NCBI RefSeq assembly: GCF_029717145.1 | Contig: NZ_CP099222.1 | Span: 4,216,001 to 4,280,000, forward strand | Reading direction: 5' to 3' | Source of the DNA: Citrobacter freundii | Lineage (GTDB): Bacteria > Pseudomonadota > Gammaproteobacteria > Enterobacterales > Enterobacteriaceae | Length of the DNA stretch: 64,000 nt | Shown: one piece after another, positions 21,069 through 30,976 of the stretch | Layout: every line of letters begins with the position of its first letter | Position numbering within the stretch: the stretch's first letter is position 1 | Notes under the pieces: model-generated | Seen by the model: only the letters and a program-made list of their open reading frames with translations | Told to the model about the DNA's origin: nothing | The model's database searches: none | Translations under genes and position numbers: made by a program

Positions 21069-21767
21069 ACCAGTCCTCATAGACTTAGCCCTGTCGCGCA
21101 CGAGACTCTCCCAACGCAGCATGCGCTAAGGTCATCGCCGAGCGGGGAATGCACAGGCGCAATCCCTGTAACAAGCGTAGCAGGTTTACTTACACTGAAC
21201 GGCAATGCGCAGTACAACCGAACCTGTTGACGCCTGATTGGGCGGTTAATGACCTCTTTACCCTAACAGTGTTTAAATCTGTGATCAACTTCACACATAG
21301 TATTTCATTTCGTCAACCTGCGTAAATAAGGTCATTCTTAGTCAACTTTTTTACACACTAGGGTTGCGATTAATTCCCTATTTACTACAAGTAAAAATCA
21401 CTTTTCAGCATCAACAATCACGAACGTCATTATTACCCTGCCAGGCAAAAAAACACCTAATCCCGTCACAACTTATTCACAGGTTTTTTAATAATCGGAA
21501 GCTTTAGGAATTTTTGCGTGAAATATGTGATGAAGATAACTAAAACGCTGTTTTATTTTGATTGAATCATCGTTCTTATGAATGCACACTAATTCCAGAC
21601 GCACTATCCCTGGGGGCAATGACATGCTCAACGTATGCCGCGTTAGATTTTAAAAAACAAAGAGATAGCTTTTTTTCTTTGTTAAGACTTACGAATAACC
21701 TGTTGAATTTAAATAATATTTTGTTTTATTGCGCATTTATCATCGGCGATAAGATATGAGGACGTTT
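21069..21767. promoter_or_regulatory. Divergent proP / kdgT intergenic region
   Basis: This 699-base AT-rich interval lies between divergent genes. The proP side should contain its CRP/stationary-phase promoters and the other side the permease promoter. I could not place individual sites reliably. A 65-codon ORF at 21562-21759 lacks any recognisable features and is treated as chance. Confidence 0.5.
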
Positions 21768-22766
21768 ATGAAAATTAAGGCCACGATTGAACGCATCCCC
21801 GGCGGAATGATGTTGATTCCTCTGTTATTAGGTGCGGTGTTAAATACGTTAGCTCCCGATACCGGTGCGTATTTCGGTTCATTTACTAAAGGGATGATTA
21901 GCGGCACCGTTCCCATTCTGGCCGTGTGGTTCTTTTGTATTGGTGCTTCTATTGATTTACGGGCAACCGGCACGGTATTACGCAAGTCCGGTACGCTGGT
22001 ATTAACCAAAATCGCCGTGGCCTGGGCAGTGGCAATGATCGCCGCATCATTCATTCCTGATACCGGTATTCAAACAGGATTCTTTGCGGGTCTTTCCGTC
22101 CTGGCAATTGTCTCTGCAATGGACATGACCAACGGCGGTCTGTACGCCAGCCTGATGAACCAGTACGGTACTAAAGAAGAGTCCGGCGCATTTGTCCTGA
22201 TGTCTCTGGAATCCGGCCCGCTGATGACCATGGTCATTCTGGGTTCTGCAGGTCTCGCCTCCTTTGAGCCACACCATTTCGTTGGCGCCGTATTACCGTT
22301 CCTGATTGGTTTTACGTTGGGTAACCTGGATCACGACCTGCGTACTTTCTTCAGCAAAGCGACGCCGGTACTGATTCCGTTCTTCGGTTTCGCACTGGGG
22401 AACACCATTAACCTGAGCGTTATCGTTGATACCGGTCTGCTGGGTATCCTGCTGGGTGTCGCGGTCATCGTGATTACCGGTATCCCGCTGATTATTGCTG
22501 ACCGTGTGATTGGTGGCGGGAACGGTACGGCGGGCGTGGCGGCTTCTTCTGCAGCCGGTGCTGCAGTAGCAAACCCGGTCATTATTGCCCAGATTAACCC
22601 GGCATTTGAACCGGTTGCCGCCTCCGCTACCGCGTTGGTTGCCGCCAGCGTGATTGTCACGGCGATTCTGGTCCCGATTATCACCGCCCTGTACGCCAAA
22701 CGTTTTAACAAAACACCGGTCGTCACAGAATCGACAACCGCGCCGGCAGACTCGTTACACCACTAA
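21768..22766 (+). CDS. KdgT-family 2-keto-3-deoxygluconate permease
   Basis: Predicted inner-membrane proton symporter for 2-keto-3-deoxygluconate or a related keto-sugar acid. It has 332 residues from ATG 21768, which has GAGG seven bases upstream; an in-frame ATG at 21756 overlaps that ribosome site. The sequence follows KdgT through most of its length: [13 protein letters not shown] at the N terminus, [14 protein letters not shown] near 120 and [23 protein letters not shown] near 245-265. It is a paralogue or xenologue rather than clearly KdgT itself. K-12 has no such gene between proP and yjcZ, so this is an extra gene here; no catabolic enzyme accompanies it. Confidence 0.87.
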   Translation: MKIKATIERIPGGMMLIPLLLGAVLNTLAPDTGAYFGSFTKGMISGTVPILAVWFFCIGASIDLRATGTVLRKSGTLVLTKIAVAWAVAMIAASFIPDTGIQTGFFAGLSVLAIVSAMDMTNGGLYASLMNQYGTKEESGAFVLMSLESGPLMTMVILGSAGLASFEPHHFVGAVLPFLIGFTLGNLDHDLRTFFSKATPVLIPFFGFALGNTINLSVIVDTGLLGILLGVAVIVITGIPLIIADRVIGGGNGTAGVAASSAAGAAVANPVIIAQINPAFEPVAASATALVAASVIVTAILVPIITALYAKRFNKTPVVTESTTAPADSLHH

Positions 22767-22792
22767 GTCCGCTGCGTACTCACCGTCCCTTC

Positions 22793-23686
22793 TCAGCCTC
22801 TGCGAGGGGACGGTGCAAAAATCTCCTCAACCATCGCATTCACCAGTCGCTTCGCCGAACACAGTCGCGGCATCCCCAGCGCCACATTTTGCCAACGCTG
22901 CGTCACCGACCCGCTCACCGGATGCTGCTCCATATCACACCAGTCGCCCAACCAACTCAGCATATCGTTATGCTCGCGTGATCCCCCTGCGGTAGGTGAA
23001 CTGAGCCATTGATGATAATAATGACGCGTGGTGGGTGCGGCATTCACACTGTGCGCCAGCGCCTGGGTCGCCATAGTGCGTAGATTATCTTTGAGCATCG
23101 CCACCACATCGGCATTGCCCAGCCGACAAGCATCACCAAACGCGCCCCAGCGCAGCTCTTCCAGCGCGACAAAACAACGCCCCGGCAGCGACCAGCCGTC
23201 ATACGCCCCTGCCCGCCAACGGGTAAAAATTTGTTCGCTGTGTTCACCCGCCTGAACGGTCAGCCCGCGCTGCGTCAGCGCCTTCTCTTTATAAGCACTG
23301 CGTTGGCTAAACCAGCTGGAGAGCGTATTGATCTGCTGCATAATGCCGGGCGTGGATTGCCCGCGCGGACGTTCCGTCTCTTGCAGGAACGCCAATCCTT
23401 CGGTAATACGCACCAGCGCCAGATGACCGGGGTCAATCATGCTCGCCAGTTTTTCCACCAGCTTCAGGCGCATCATCAGATGCTCGCTGGAGACGCCCGC
23501 CAGAACCCACGCCCGCAGCTGTGTCTGGGATAACACTTCCTGCGTCAGGCGCGCGCGCAGACGCTGCTGCTGTTGCAGAAAACCGCCGGAACGTTTGGTT
23601 TCATCTCCCTGAACCAGATCGACCATAAACTTTGGGTAGACGCACTCCAGCGCCCGCCCGGGGCCTTCCAGTAACACGTTAGTCAT
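22793..23686 (-). CDS. yjcZ: YjcZ, partner gene of crfC
   Basis: Function unknown; 297 residues of soluble, mostly helical protein. The start overlaps the crfC stop as ATGA, so both are translated from one mRNA and probably act together in the cell-cycle or chromosome-related role proposed for CrfC. No membrane segments or catalytic motif are visible. The gene is convergent with the permease gene at 21768, with 26 bases between the stops. Confidence 0.87.
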   Translation of the reverse strand: MTNVLLEGPGRALECVYPKFMVDLVQGDETKRSGGFLQQQQRLRARLTQEVLSQTQLRAWVLAGVSSEHLMMRLKLVEKLASMIDPGHLALVRITEGLAFLQETERPRGQSTPGIMQQINTLSSWFSQRSAYKEKALTQRGLTVQAGEHSEQIFTRWRAGAYDGWSLPGRCFVALEELRWGAFGDACRLGNADVVAMLKDNLRTMATQALAHSVNAAPTTRHYYHQWLSSPTAGGSREHNDMLSWLGDWCDMEQHPVSGSVTQRWQNVALGMPRLCSAKRLVNAMVEEIFAPSPRRG

Positions 23687-26037
23687 GTATGCTCAGCTGC
23701 AAAAAGGGTATGGATATCATCACGTAGCAAGCGGGAGTCTTCATAAATCCATGACGCAATCGTAATACGGTGCTGCAGTTGTTCACTCAATGCGCTCACA
23801 GCAGATTCATTTTGCTGACGCAGGATCAGACTCTCACGCAGGCTCGCCTGCAATTGCGTCAGACACAGCGAGAAATCGGCAAAAAACGTCGCCATGCCAG
23901 CCGTAACAGAAATATCGACCTGCGCCACTAAAGCTTTACGAATTTGTTGGCAAAACAGCGTAACGTACTGCCCAAGGCTGTTGTGCAGTGCGTTGATATC
24001 AATCAGGTACCGCGTTTTTGCGGCGACATCATCATTCCATCCCCAGTTCGGCTGATTCAGCCAACGTGAGAACGTATCCCGCACTCCGCCTGCGGAGGAT
24101 GTGCCTTCATCCAACGGCGTATCCTGCTCAATCGCTTCGTTAAACAACTGGCGGGTATTGAAGTTAAACATCGCCGAATGAAACGCCGGAAAGCGGATCC
24201 GGGCACGGAATCCGGCATGGCTCAACTCCTCTTTCACCCGCTGCTCAATGGGTCGTATGGCGTCATTTAACGCCCGCGACAACGTCGACTCAAGTTGCTC
24301 AAAGCGCAGGGCTAAATCGCGGCTGATACTCTCCTGTGCCGCCAGCAGGACGACTTCACAGGCGGAACGAATTTTATCTAACACAATTTTCGCTTGCCCT
24401 TCATCATGCAGCACCAGCATTTCTCCGGCCATTTCCGCCGCCGCAGCGCCCGACCCCATACCGTGTCGTGACACCCTCAGCACGCTTTCTTTTTCAAACA
24501 GCCTATCGATACTGCCCAGGATCTCAGCCTGCTGCTGATTGAGAAACGCGGTGGTCGCCTCCAGTGCCAAATCAACTTCGTGTTTAACCTCATCGCTGAC
24601 CTGCTCCTGACCCACCTGGATCTGCTGCATATCCTCTTCAATATGGTCGATGTTCAGCTGCAGCTTGTCACACGCGACCGTTAATCCGTGATAGCGAAAC
24701 TCAAGGTATTCGTGTGCGCTTTGCGCATAGTTCAACAGCTTATGGGACGCGGAGCGGAGCGCATAGAGCGAGGCATTCGCGTAGGCGGCATAAATAACAT
24801 TCTGAATCGGCTGTTCAAACAGCGAGTCTTGCCACAGTAAATCGGCAGCATGCCGAATATGCTCGGTATCATCCAGATCGGCGGTACGCCAACGCCGACC
24901 CAGCGCCGCTTCGGCAAAATCCTGTACCCAACGTTGTTGCTGGTGATCCGGCAGCCGCCCGTGAGTCATCAGTTCATGACGTGCGCGATTCGCCAGATAC
25001 CCCCACATGGAAGACACCGGATAAATACGCTCAGGCGTAATACCGCCCTTCATCAACGTGCCAGAAATCAGCGCCCGCACCTGCTCTTCATCATCGCTAT
25101 TACGGTCTTTTTGATCGAATTTATTGACCAGGGCATACAGCGGTACCGATTTACCCACCGCGGTGATCGCCTGGCGCACTTCCTCATCCGAAATCGACTT
25201 CAGTTGGGTATAGTCCATCACCGCCAGTACCGCAGACGCCCGCGCCAGCTGTTCCTTCAGCATCTTTTGTAAGTGCGGCTGTCCGGCTTCATTCGGCCCC
25301 GGCGTATCCAGCAGGGTTAACTGCCCCGGATAATTTTCCTGCCCGGCCAAATGCACAAACTCAACCTCAATCACCGGAATATGCTCAATGGCGGCATACG
25401 CAGAAAAAGGAAAATCAACCTCCAGCGCTTTTGACAGACGCACCAGATCGTTCAGGCTCTTGAGGCACTGGAAAATGGGTTCGGCACCTAAATAGGTGCG
25501 CTCGAACGCCACACCGTTTTCAATACGTAGCAGCAGCGTATTCATATCTTTATCAATTTCCAGCTCATGGCTAAGAGACTGGCGATCGCACTCGCGCACA
25601 CGCTGCTGCAAGGTTTTCATTAAGGCATCAATCGGCGCGACATGAGAAAAATACAACACCGGATCTTTCTGGCCTGGCGTATGGCGGATCAGCGTCGGCA
25701 GGGCCGTCATCGGACGATTACGATTGGGTAACACTTCCGTCCCCACAATCGCATTAATCGTCGTCGACTTTCCCGCTTTCATCGTGCCGACAATGGCCAG
25801 TACCATTTCCAGACGCGTGACCTTCCGTAGCTCATTATTGAGCGTTGCTTGCTGGACATCCATGCCACGCGCAGTGAAATGCAGGGGCTGTACGTGCCCG
25901 CTATGCTCACCTTTTTTCAACGCGACATCATCCAACGACGTCGTCGGCAATTTTTTCAACTGCCTGAGATGGTCAAGAGAGAGCATCAGCAAGCGTTCAG
26001 CTTCCTGACTTAATTCATATATTGTCTGTGTGTACAT
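23683..26037 (-). CDS. crfC: Dynamin-like GTPase CrfC
   Basis: Large dynamin-family GTPase; in E. coli it binds the clamp and is linked to colocalisation of sister replication forks. ATG at 26037 (MYTQTIYELSQEAE) has AAGGAA upstream and gives 784 residues; the open frame continues to 26142 with a lysine-rich sequence that is unlikely to be coding. GTPase motifs are G1 GTMKAGKST, G3 DTPGPNEAGQ and G4 NKFDQKDRN. The C-terminal half is helical. It is longer than the K-12 protein (742 from memory), partly because of a stretch rich in Gly/Ala (GMGSGAAAAEMAGEM) about two thirds along. Confidence 0.93.
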   Translation of the reverse strand: MYTQTIYELSQEAERLLMLSLDHLRQLKKLPTTSLDDVALKKGEHSGHVQPLHFTARGMDVQQATLNNELRKVTRLEMVLAIVGTMKAGKSTTINAIVGTEVLPNRNRPMTALPTLIRHTPGQKDPVLYFSHVAPIDALMKTLQQRVRECDRQSLSHELEIDKDMNTLLLRIENGVAFERTYLGAEPIFQCLKSLNDLVRLSKALEVDFPFSAYAAIEHIPVIEVEFVHLAGQENYPGQLTLLDTPGPNEAGQPHLQKMLKEQLARASAVLAVMDYTQLKSISDEEVRQAITAVGKSVPLYALVNKFDQKDRNSDDEEQVRALISGTLMKGGITPERIYPVSSMWGYLANRARHELMTHGRLPDHQQQRWVQDFAEAALGRRWRTADLDDTEHIRHAADLLWQDSLFEQPIQNVIYAAYANASLYALRSASHKLLNYAQSAHEYLEFRYHGLTVACDKLQLNIDHIEEDMQQIQVGQEQVSDEVKHEVDLALEATTAFLNQQQAEILGSIDRLFEKESVLRVSRHGMGSGAAAAEMAGEMLVLHDEGQAKIVLDKIRSACEVVLLAAQESISRDLALRFEQLESTLSRALNDAIRPIEQRVKEELSHAGFRARIRFPAFHSAMFNFNTRQLFNEAIEQDTPLDEGTSSAGGVRDTFSRWLNQPNWGWNDDVAAKTRYLIDINALHNSLGQYVTLFCQQIRKALVAQVDISVTAGMATFFADFSLCLTQLQASLRESLILRQQNESAVSALSEQLQHRITIASWIYEDSRLLRDDIHTLFAAEHT

Positions 26038-26583
26038 GGAAAATTTTTCCTTAACGCAAATAATCTTACTTTTATTCAGCCAAATCTTTTTATTTATGAA
26101 TTTTCGGCTTTTATCATTACGTGTGGAAATAATTAAAATCAAAATAACTAATTGATATTATTAAATTAAATTTGTTTTATAACCGCTGGCCCGATGCCTC
26201 TCCCTTACTGTAATAAGTAAGAAAGATAAACAGAGTAGTTCAGTTTTGAAAAATGCCAGTTTAATTCCCCTACCTAAATTAAGGGGGATGCGATATCCAC
26301 TTACAATAACTAAGCCATTCTGAGAGCCATGTTATCAATGAATATCAGGTGGTTCGCCTCACCTTAACTTAAATAACAAAGCGGAGCAATTTCCCTTAAA
26401 AAATATTCCGCCAAACGTGCAAGTAGTGGAAAGTACAGGTATTGCCAATGCCATTCAGTTAACGACTCGTTTTCAGAAAGCATCAAGACATGCTGCCGGA
26501 GGTAATGAACATGCTATCCCAGAGAAAGGGTTCCGTTCACCTCATGTTCATCGTTTCTCTGAAACATCAATTCCTGTGAACGT

Positions 26584-26611
26584 GTTAAGGGTGCAACGCC
26601 GCACCCTTAAC
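26584..26611. repeat. 11-bp perfect hairpin
   Basis: GTTAAGGGTGC at 26584-26594 pairs with GCACCCTTAAC at 26601-26611 around a 6-base loop. No T-run follows on the + strand, so it is not a simple terminator. Confidence 0.8.
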
Positions 26612-26768
26612 AATCCCGGCTCCCGGCACGGAAAATTGTTGCTTCGCAATCCCCTCCGCTTATTCCTCCAGGCTACCGGATCGGGCGCGAGGAAACCTCC
26701 CTGTAAAACGCGCCCTGAGCCAGCATCCATGCTGGCTCTCCCGGCCTTACGGAAACACGTCGGCAATT

Positions 26769-26885
26769 TTCAGCCGGACCAGCCACACCTCACCATCTGC
26801 GCTTTTATTTGAATATATCTAAACAGCAAAACGGATATAGCTGAAAGTCAGAACTCTGAAGCGACACCCTGGTCCGGCTGAAATC
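26769..26885. repeat. 15-bp inverted repeat pair
   Basis: The arm TTTCAGCCGGACCAG near 26769-26783 is exactly complementary to CTGGTCCGGCTGAAA near 26870-26885. The roughly 85 bases between them include an AT-rich core. The arms could form a long stem in RNA or be ends of a small mobile element. Confidence 0.75.
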
Positions 26886-27103
26886 GATGAGACGTTGACG
26901 GCTGACCGGGTATGTCCGCAGGGATGCGGCGTGAGCCTCCCTTGCACGTTCACGGGTATAGCGGTATCAGAAAAGCAACGCACATAAAGTGAACGGAAAC
27001 ATATTCAGGGCAAAACGATCTCCATCCATGCTTAACTGAACGGTGTTGCAGGTATTGAGACCTTTATCTGCGCCGTGCCTCAGCGCTTAATCAGACAGTA
27101 GTC

Positions 27104-27132
27104 CCGACAACCGCAGGGATTTTATGTATAAT
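27104..27132 (+). promoter_or_regulatory. Candidate sigma-70 promoter of yjdM
   Basis: A perfect -10 hexamer TATAAT is at 27127-27132 with CCGACA at 27104-27109 as a partial -35 and a 17-base spacer. The yjdM start lies 70 bases downstream. The -10 match is strong and the -35 is moderate. Confidence 0.65.
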
Positions 27133-27201
27133 TGCGGCCTTTTTCGGCAATCTGCCATTTTTTGGGCGCTTTTGCCCCTGCTGACTTTTGAGGAAATCCA
27201 C

Positions 27202-27537
27202 ATGTCATTACCACACTGCCCACAATGCAACTCCGAATACACCTACGAAGATAACGGCATGTTCATCTGCCCGGAATGCGCTCACGAATGGAACGATGCT
27301 GAACCCGCGCATGACGGCGACGAACTGATCGTGAAAGACGCTAACGGTAACCTGCTGGCCGACGGCGACAGCGTAACCGTCGTGAAAGATCTGAAGGTCA
27401 AAGGTAGCTCTTCCATGCTGAAGATCGGTACCAAAGTGAAAAACATCCGCCTGGTGGAAGGCGACCACAACATCGATTGCAAGATTGATGGATTCGGACC
27501 GATGAAACTGAAATCCGAGTTTGTGAAAAAGAACTAA
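27202..27537 (+). CDS. yjdM: Zinc-ribbon protein YjdM (PhnA)
   Basis: Small soluble protein of 111 residues, formerly called PhnA; not needed for phosphonate use in E. coli and of uncertain function. An N-terminal zinc ribbon has two Cys pairs (CPQCNSEY and CPECAHEW, residues about 6-33); the rest is a small beta-barrel domain with [18 protein letters not shown] 27202 has GAGGAA upstream; the in-frame upstream ATG at 27124 lies inside the -10 region. A BIME follows. Confidence 0.94.
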   Translation: MSLPHCPQCNSEYTYEDNGMFICPECAHEWNDAEPAHDGDELIVKDANGNLLADGDSVTVVKDLKVKGSSSMLKIGTKVKNIRLVEGDHNIDCKIDGFGPMKLKSEFVKKN

Positions 27538-27544
27538 TTTTGTT

Positions 27545-27611
27545 GGCCGGATAAGGCGTTAGTCGCCATCCGGCTTTTATTGCCCGGTGGCGCTTCGCTT
27601 ACCAGGCCTAC
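27545..27611. repeat. BIME between yjdM and yjdN
   Basis: Two REP-type units (GGCCGGATAAGG ... CATCCGGC and GCCCGGTGGCG ... ACCAGGCCTAC) in opposite orientation right after yjdM. Confidence 0.8.
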
Positions 27612-27654
27612 GCTAACTACACTTAACGGGCTTCTTTTACCTGAGGTAAAGATC

Positions 27655-28104
27655 ATGTCGTTAAGTCCCTACATCTCTTTTGCAGGCAACTGCGCTGACG
27701 CCATTGCGTACTACCAACAGACGCTGGGCGCAGAACTGCTCTACAAAATCAACTTCGGTGAAATGCCCCAGTCGGCGCAGGACAGTGAAGAGGGTTGCCC
27801 TTCTGGAATGAAATTCCCCGATACCGCCATCGCCCACGCCAACCTGCGTGTTGCGGGCAGCGACATCATGATGAGCGACGGCGTCGCGACGGGAAAAGCC
27901 CATTACTCCGGATTCACGCTGGTCCTCGACACGCAGGATGTCAACGAAGGGAAGTGCTGGTTTGACAACCTGGCAGCAACAGGTCAAATCGAAATGGACT
28001 GGCAGGAAACATTCTGGGCGCACGGTTTCGGTAAAGTCACCGACCAGTACGGTGTGCCGTGGATGATCAACGTCGTCAAACAGCAGCAGCCCCCCACGGA
28101 GTAA
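27655..28104 (+). CDS. yjdN: VOC-fold protein YjdN (PhnB)
   Basis: Cytoplasmic glyoxalase/bleomycin-resistance-fold protein of 149 residues; function unknown and not part of C-P lyase proper. ATG 27655 begins MSLSPYISFAGNCADA, as in E. coli PhnB; the frame is open upstream through the BIME but has no ribosome site there. Internal beta-alpha-beta repeats are visible (IAHANLRVAGSDIMMSD and WFDNLAATGQIEM). It lies between yjdM and phnC. Confidence 0.92.
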   Translation: MSLSPYISFAGNCADAIAYYQQTLGAELLYKINFGEMPQSAQDSEEGCPSGMKFPDTAIAHANLRVAGSDIMMSDGVATGKAHYSGFTLVLDTQDVNEGKCWFDNLAATGQIEMDWQETFWAHGFGKVTDQYGVPWMINVVKQQQPPTE

Positions 28105-28174
28105 TCCTACGGGAGGCTTGTCCTCCCGTACTGTCATCAAATATCGCTCAACTCTTCATCTTCGAGTAACCATC

Positions 28175-28192
28175 CCTTAACGAAAATGTCAC
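28175..28192 (+). promoter_or_regulatory. Candidate Pho box upstream of phnC
   Basis: The half-site ATGTCAC (5 of 7 against CTGTCAT) lies 11 bases after a weaker half-site CCTTAAC, 45 bases before the phnC ATG. The site occupies the same position as the E. coli phn Pho box, where PhoB activates the operon under phosphate starvation. The match is imperfect. Confidence 0.55.
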
Positions 28193-28236
28193 ATTAATCC
28201 GCCACGATGGGGCCACTTTTTTAGGGAGGCCGCATC

Positions 28237-29025
28237 ATGCAAACGGTTATTCGCGTCGAGAAACTCTCCAAATCATTCAATCATCATCAGGCGCTGAATG
28301 CGGTTGATCTGACTATCCATTCCGGTGAGATGGTGGCTCTGCTTGGGCCATCAGGTTCCGGCAAATCCACCCTTTTACGTCATTTAAGCGGGTTGATTAC
28401 CGGTGATAAATCGCCAGGTAGCCACGTCGAGCTATTAGGCCGCACGGTACAACGTGAAGGCCGACTGGCGCGTGACATCCGCAAAAGCCGTGCCCATACG
28501 GGCTATATCTTCCAACAGTTCAATCTGGTGAACCGTCTCACCGTGCTGGAGAACGTGCTGATTGGCGCCCTCGGCAGCACGCCGTTCTGGCGCACCTGTT
28601 TTAGCTGGTTTACGCCACAGCAGAAGCAACGGGCGTTACAGGCGCTGACCCGCGTTGGCATGGCGCACTTTGCCTACCAGCGCGTTTCTACGCTCTCCGG
28701 CGGACAGCAGCAGCGCGTCGCCATCGCCCGCGCCCTGATGCAACAGGCAAAAGTGATCCTCGCCGATGAGCCGATTGCCTCGCTGGACCCGGAATCTGCA
28801 CGCATCGTGATGGACACCCTGCGCGACATTAACCAGACCGACGGCATCACCGTCGTGGTCACGCTGCATCAGGTGGATTACGCCCTGCGCTACTGCGAAC
28901 GCATTGTTGCGCTGCGCCAGGGACACGTCTTCTACGACGGCAGCAGCCAACAGTTTGATAACGATCGTTTTGACCATCTCTACCGCAGCATGAACCGCGT
29001 CGACCAGAACGCACAGGCTGCCTGA
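28237..29025 (+). CDS. phnC: Phosphonate ABC transporter ATPase PhnC
   Basis: Cytoplasmic ATPase of the PhnCDE phosphonate importer. Its 262 residues include Walker [10 protein letters not shown] (near 38), the Q loop IFQQFNL, the ABC signature LSGGQQQR, Walker B VILADEP and the His switch [16 protein letters not shown] precedes the start. It is the first gene of the phosphonate operon and is separated from phnD by 23 bases. Confidence 0.96.
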   Translation: MQTVIRVEKLSKSFNHHQALNAVDLTIHSGEMVALLGPSGSGKSTLLRHLSGLITGDKSPGSHVELLGRTVQREGRLARDIRKSRAHTGYIFQQFNLVNRLTVLENVLIGALGSTPFWRTCFSWFTPQQKQRALQALTRVGMAHFAYQRVSTLSGGQQQRVAIARALMQQAKVILADEPIASLDPESARIVMDTLRDINQTDGITVVVTLHQVDYALRYCERIVALRQGHVFYDGSSQQFDNDRFDHLYRSMNRVDQNAQAA

Positions 29026-29048
29026 CATCCCCACAATGAGGAATGGAA

Positions 29049-30065
29049 ATGAGTTATAAGACAGTTGCCGCGCTGGCCTTCACCAGCATGTTTAGTCTCA
29101 GCACCTTCTTAAGCCCGGCATATGCCGAAGAACAGGAAAAAGCGCTGAACTTTGGCATTATTTCGACCGAATCACAGCAAAACCTGAAGCCACAGTGGGA
29201 ACCGTTCCTGAAGGACATGGAAAAATCGCTGGGCGTAAAAGTGAATGCCTTCTTCGCCCCGGACTACGCCGGGATCATCCAGGGCATGCGCTTTAACAAA
29301 GTCGATATCGCCTGGTACGGCAACCTCTCGGCGATGGAAGCGGTGGATCGCGCCAATGGACAGGTCTTCGCCCAGACCGTCGCGGCAGACGGATCGCCGG
29401 GTTACTGGAGCGTATTGATCGTCAATAAAGACAGTCCGATCAACAATCTGAACGATCTGATCGCCAAACGTAAGGATCTAACCTTCGGCAACGGCGATCC
29501 AAACTCCACCTCGGGCTACCTCGTCCCTGGTTACTACGTCTTCGCGAAAAACAACATTGCTGCCAGCGACTTCAAGCGCACCGTTAACGCCGGGCATGAA
29601 ACTAACGCCCTGGCCGTCGCCAACAAGCAGGTGGATGTTGCCACCAACAACACCGAAAACCTCGACAAGTTAAAAACCTCTGCACCGGAAAAATTGAACG
29701 CGCTGAAGGTGATCTGGAAATCGCCGCTGATCCCAGGCGATCCGATCGTCTGGCGCAAAAACCTCTCCGAAACCACCAAGGACAAGGTGTACGACTTCTT
29801 CATGAGCTATGGCAAAACGCCGGAAGAGAAAGCCACGTTGGAACGCCTGGGCTGGGCGCCGTTCCGTGCCTCCAGCGATCTGCAACTGGTACCGATTCGC
29901 CAGCTGGCGCTGTTTAAAGAGATGCAGGGCGTGAAGGACAACAAGGGCCTGAACGCGGAAGAGAAAACCAGCAAAACCTCGGTGATTAAAGCACAACTGG
30001 ATGATCTCGACCGCCTGACCGCCGCGCTGGGTGCCATGACCAGCGTAAATAAAGCGGTGCAGTGA
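29049..30065 (+). CDS. phnD: Phosphonate-binding periplasmic protein PhnD
   Basis: Periplasmic receptor that binds phosphonates such as 2-aminoethylphosphonate and delivers them to PhnE/PhnC. The N-terminal signal peptide ends near AYAEEQE. The mature protein has the PhnD/TauA family stretches GIISTESQQNLKPQWEPFL and WYGNLSAMEAVDR, and NGDPNSTSGYLVPG, which holds ligand contacts. ATG 29049 is chosen over 29043 because GAGGA is 6 bases upstream and it yields the usual 338 residues. Confidence 0.95.
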   Translation: MSYKTVAALAFTSMFSLSTFLSPAYAEEQEKALNFGIISTESQQNLKPQWEPFLKDMEKSLGVKVNAFFAPDYAGIIQGMRFNKVDIAWYGNLSAMEAVDRANGQVFAQTVAADGSPGYWSVLIVNKDSPINNLNDLIAKRKDLTFGNGDPNSTSGYLVPGYYVFAKNNIAASDFKRTVNAGHETNALAVANKQVDVATNNTENLDKLKTSAPEKLNALKVIWKSPLIPGDPIVWRKNLSETTKDKVYDFFMSYGKTPEEKATLERLGWAPFRASSDLQLVPIRQLALFKEMQGVKDNKGLNAEEKTSKTSVIKAQLDDLDRLTAALGAMTSVNKAVQ

Positions 30066-30069
30066 TTTG

Positions 30070-30147
30070 TAGGCCTGATAAGTGCAGCGCCATCAGGCAA
30101 GCGCGTAAATGCCGGATGGCGGTGCAAACACCTTATCCGGCCTACAA
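30070..30147. repeat. BIME between phnD and phnE
   Basis: Two opposite REP units (GTAGGCCTGATAAG ... CCATCAGGC and GCCGGATGGCGG ... TATCCGGCC) inside the phosphonate operon. It may protect upstream mRNA so that PhnC/D exceed PhnE. Confidence 0.85.
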
Positions 30148-30176
30148 CGCAAACACCTGTTCCAACGGAGCCAAAT

Positions 30177-30956
30177 ATGCAAACCATCACCGTCGCCCCG
30201 CCCAAGCGTAGCTGGTTCTCGCTGCTGAGCTGGGCCATTCTTCTCGCCGTGCTGGTCGTCTCGTGGAAAGGGGCCGAAATGGCTCCACTCACGCTGATCG
30301 AGGATTCCGGCAATATGGCGACCTTCGCCGCTGACTTCTTCCCGCCGGACTTCAGCCAGTGGCAGGACTATCTCAGCGAAATGGCCATCACCCTGCAAAT
30401 CGCCGTCTGGGGGACCGCCCTCGCCGTGGTGCTGTCGATTCCTTTCGGCCTGATGTGCGCCGACAACCTGGTGCCGTGGTGGATTTACCAGCCGATGCGT
30501 CGCCTGATGGACGCCTGCCGCGCCATCAACGAAATGGTCTTCGCCATGCTGTTTGTGGTTGCGGTCGGTCTCGGGCCGTTCGCCGGGGTGATGGCGCTGT
30601 TTATCCACACCACCGGGGTGCTCTCCAAACTGCTTTCCGAGGCGGTAGAAGCCATTGAGCCGGGTCCGGTCGAAGGCATTCGCGCCACGGGTGCTAACAA
30701 AATTGAAGAGATCCTCTACGGCGTTCTACCGCAGGTCATGCCGCTGCTCATCTCCTACTCGCTGTACCGCTTTGAGTCCAACGTCCGCTCCGCCACGGTG
30801 GTCGGCATGGTTGGCGCAGGCGGCATCGGCGTGACGTTATGGGAGGCGATTCGCGGCTTTCAGTTCCAGCAAACCTGCGCCCTGATGGTGTTAATCATCG
30901 TCACCGTCAGCCTGCTGGATTTCCTCTCTCAGCGTTTGCGTAAGCACTTCATCTAA
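30177..30956 (+). CDS. phnE: Phosphonate ABC permease PhnE, intact
   Basis: Inner-membrane permease of PhnCDE. Its 259 residues have about six membrane segments and an EAA loop near 180-200 ([21 protein letters not shown]). It is uninterrupted, whereas K-12 carries an 8-bp insertion that breaks phnE, so phosphonate uptake is expected to work here. The start follows GGAG. Confidence 0.95.
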   Translation: MQTITVAPPKRSWFSLLSWAILLAVLVVSWKGAEMAPLTLIEDSGNMATFAADFFPPDFSQWQDYLSEMAITLQIAVWGTALAVVLSIPFGLMCADNLVPWWIYQPMRRLMDACRAINEMVFAMLFVVAVGLGPFAGVMALFIHTTGVLSKLLSEAVEAIEPGPVEGIRATGANKIEEILYGVLPQVMPLLISYSLYRFESNVRSATVVGMVGAGGIGVTLWEAIRGFQFQQTCALMVLIIVTVSLLDFLSQRLRKHFI

Positions 30957-30976
30957 TCAGCGAGGCATTGATTGCT

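Larger units (their letters stand above)
26038..27201. other. Palindrome-rich interval without a clear gene
   Basis: A 1,164-base gap between divergent crfC and yjdM. The first 350 bases are AT-rich and probably hold the crfC promoter. From about 26400 the base composition changes and inverted repeats become frequent: an 11-bp hairpin at 26584-26611, an AGCCAGCAT/ATGCTGGCT palindrome near 26720-26740 and a 15-bp pair with arms near 26769 and 26871. ORFs of 131 codons (26417-26812, +) and 72 codons (26548-26766, -) overlap on opposite strands and have no domain I recognise. A structured RNA or non-autonomous element is possible. Confidence 0.5.

Noticed and set aside
21562-21759. 65-codon ORF before the KdgT-family gene
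   Set aside because: AT-rich, no ribosome site, overlaps the promoter region.
26037-26142. N-terminal extension of crfC
   Set aside because: The lysine-rich AT-encoded stretch lacks a ribosome site; MYTQTIYELS matches the known start.
26417-26812. 131-codon ORF between crfC and yjdM
   Set aside because: It overlaps a minus-strand ORF and several palindromes and has no recognisable fold, so it is treated as part of a noncoding element.
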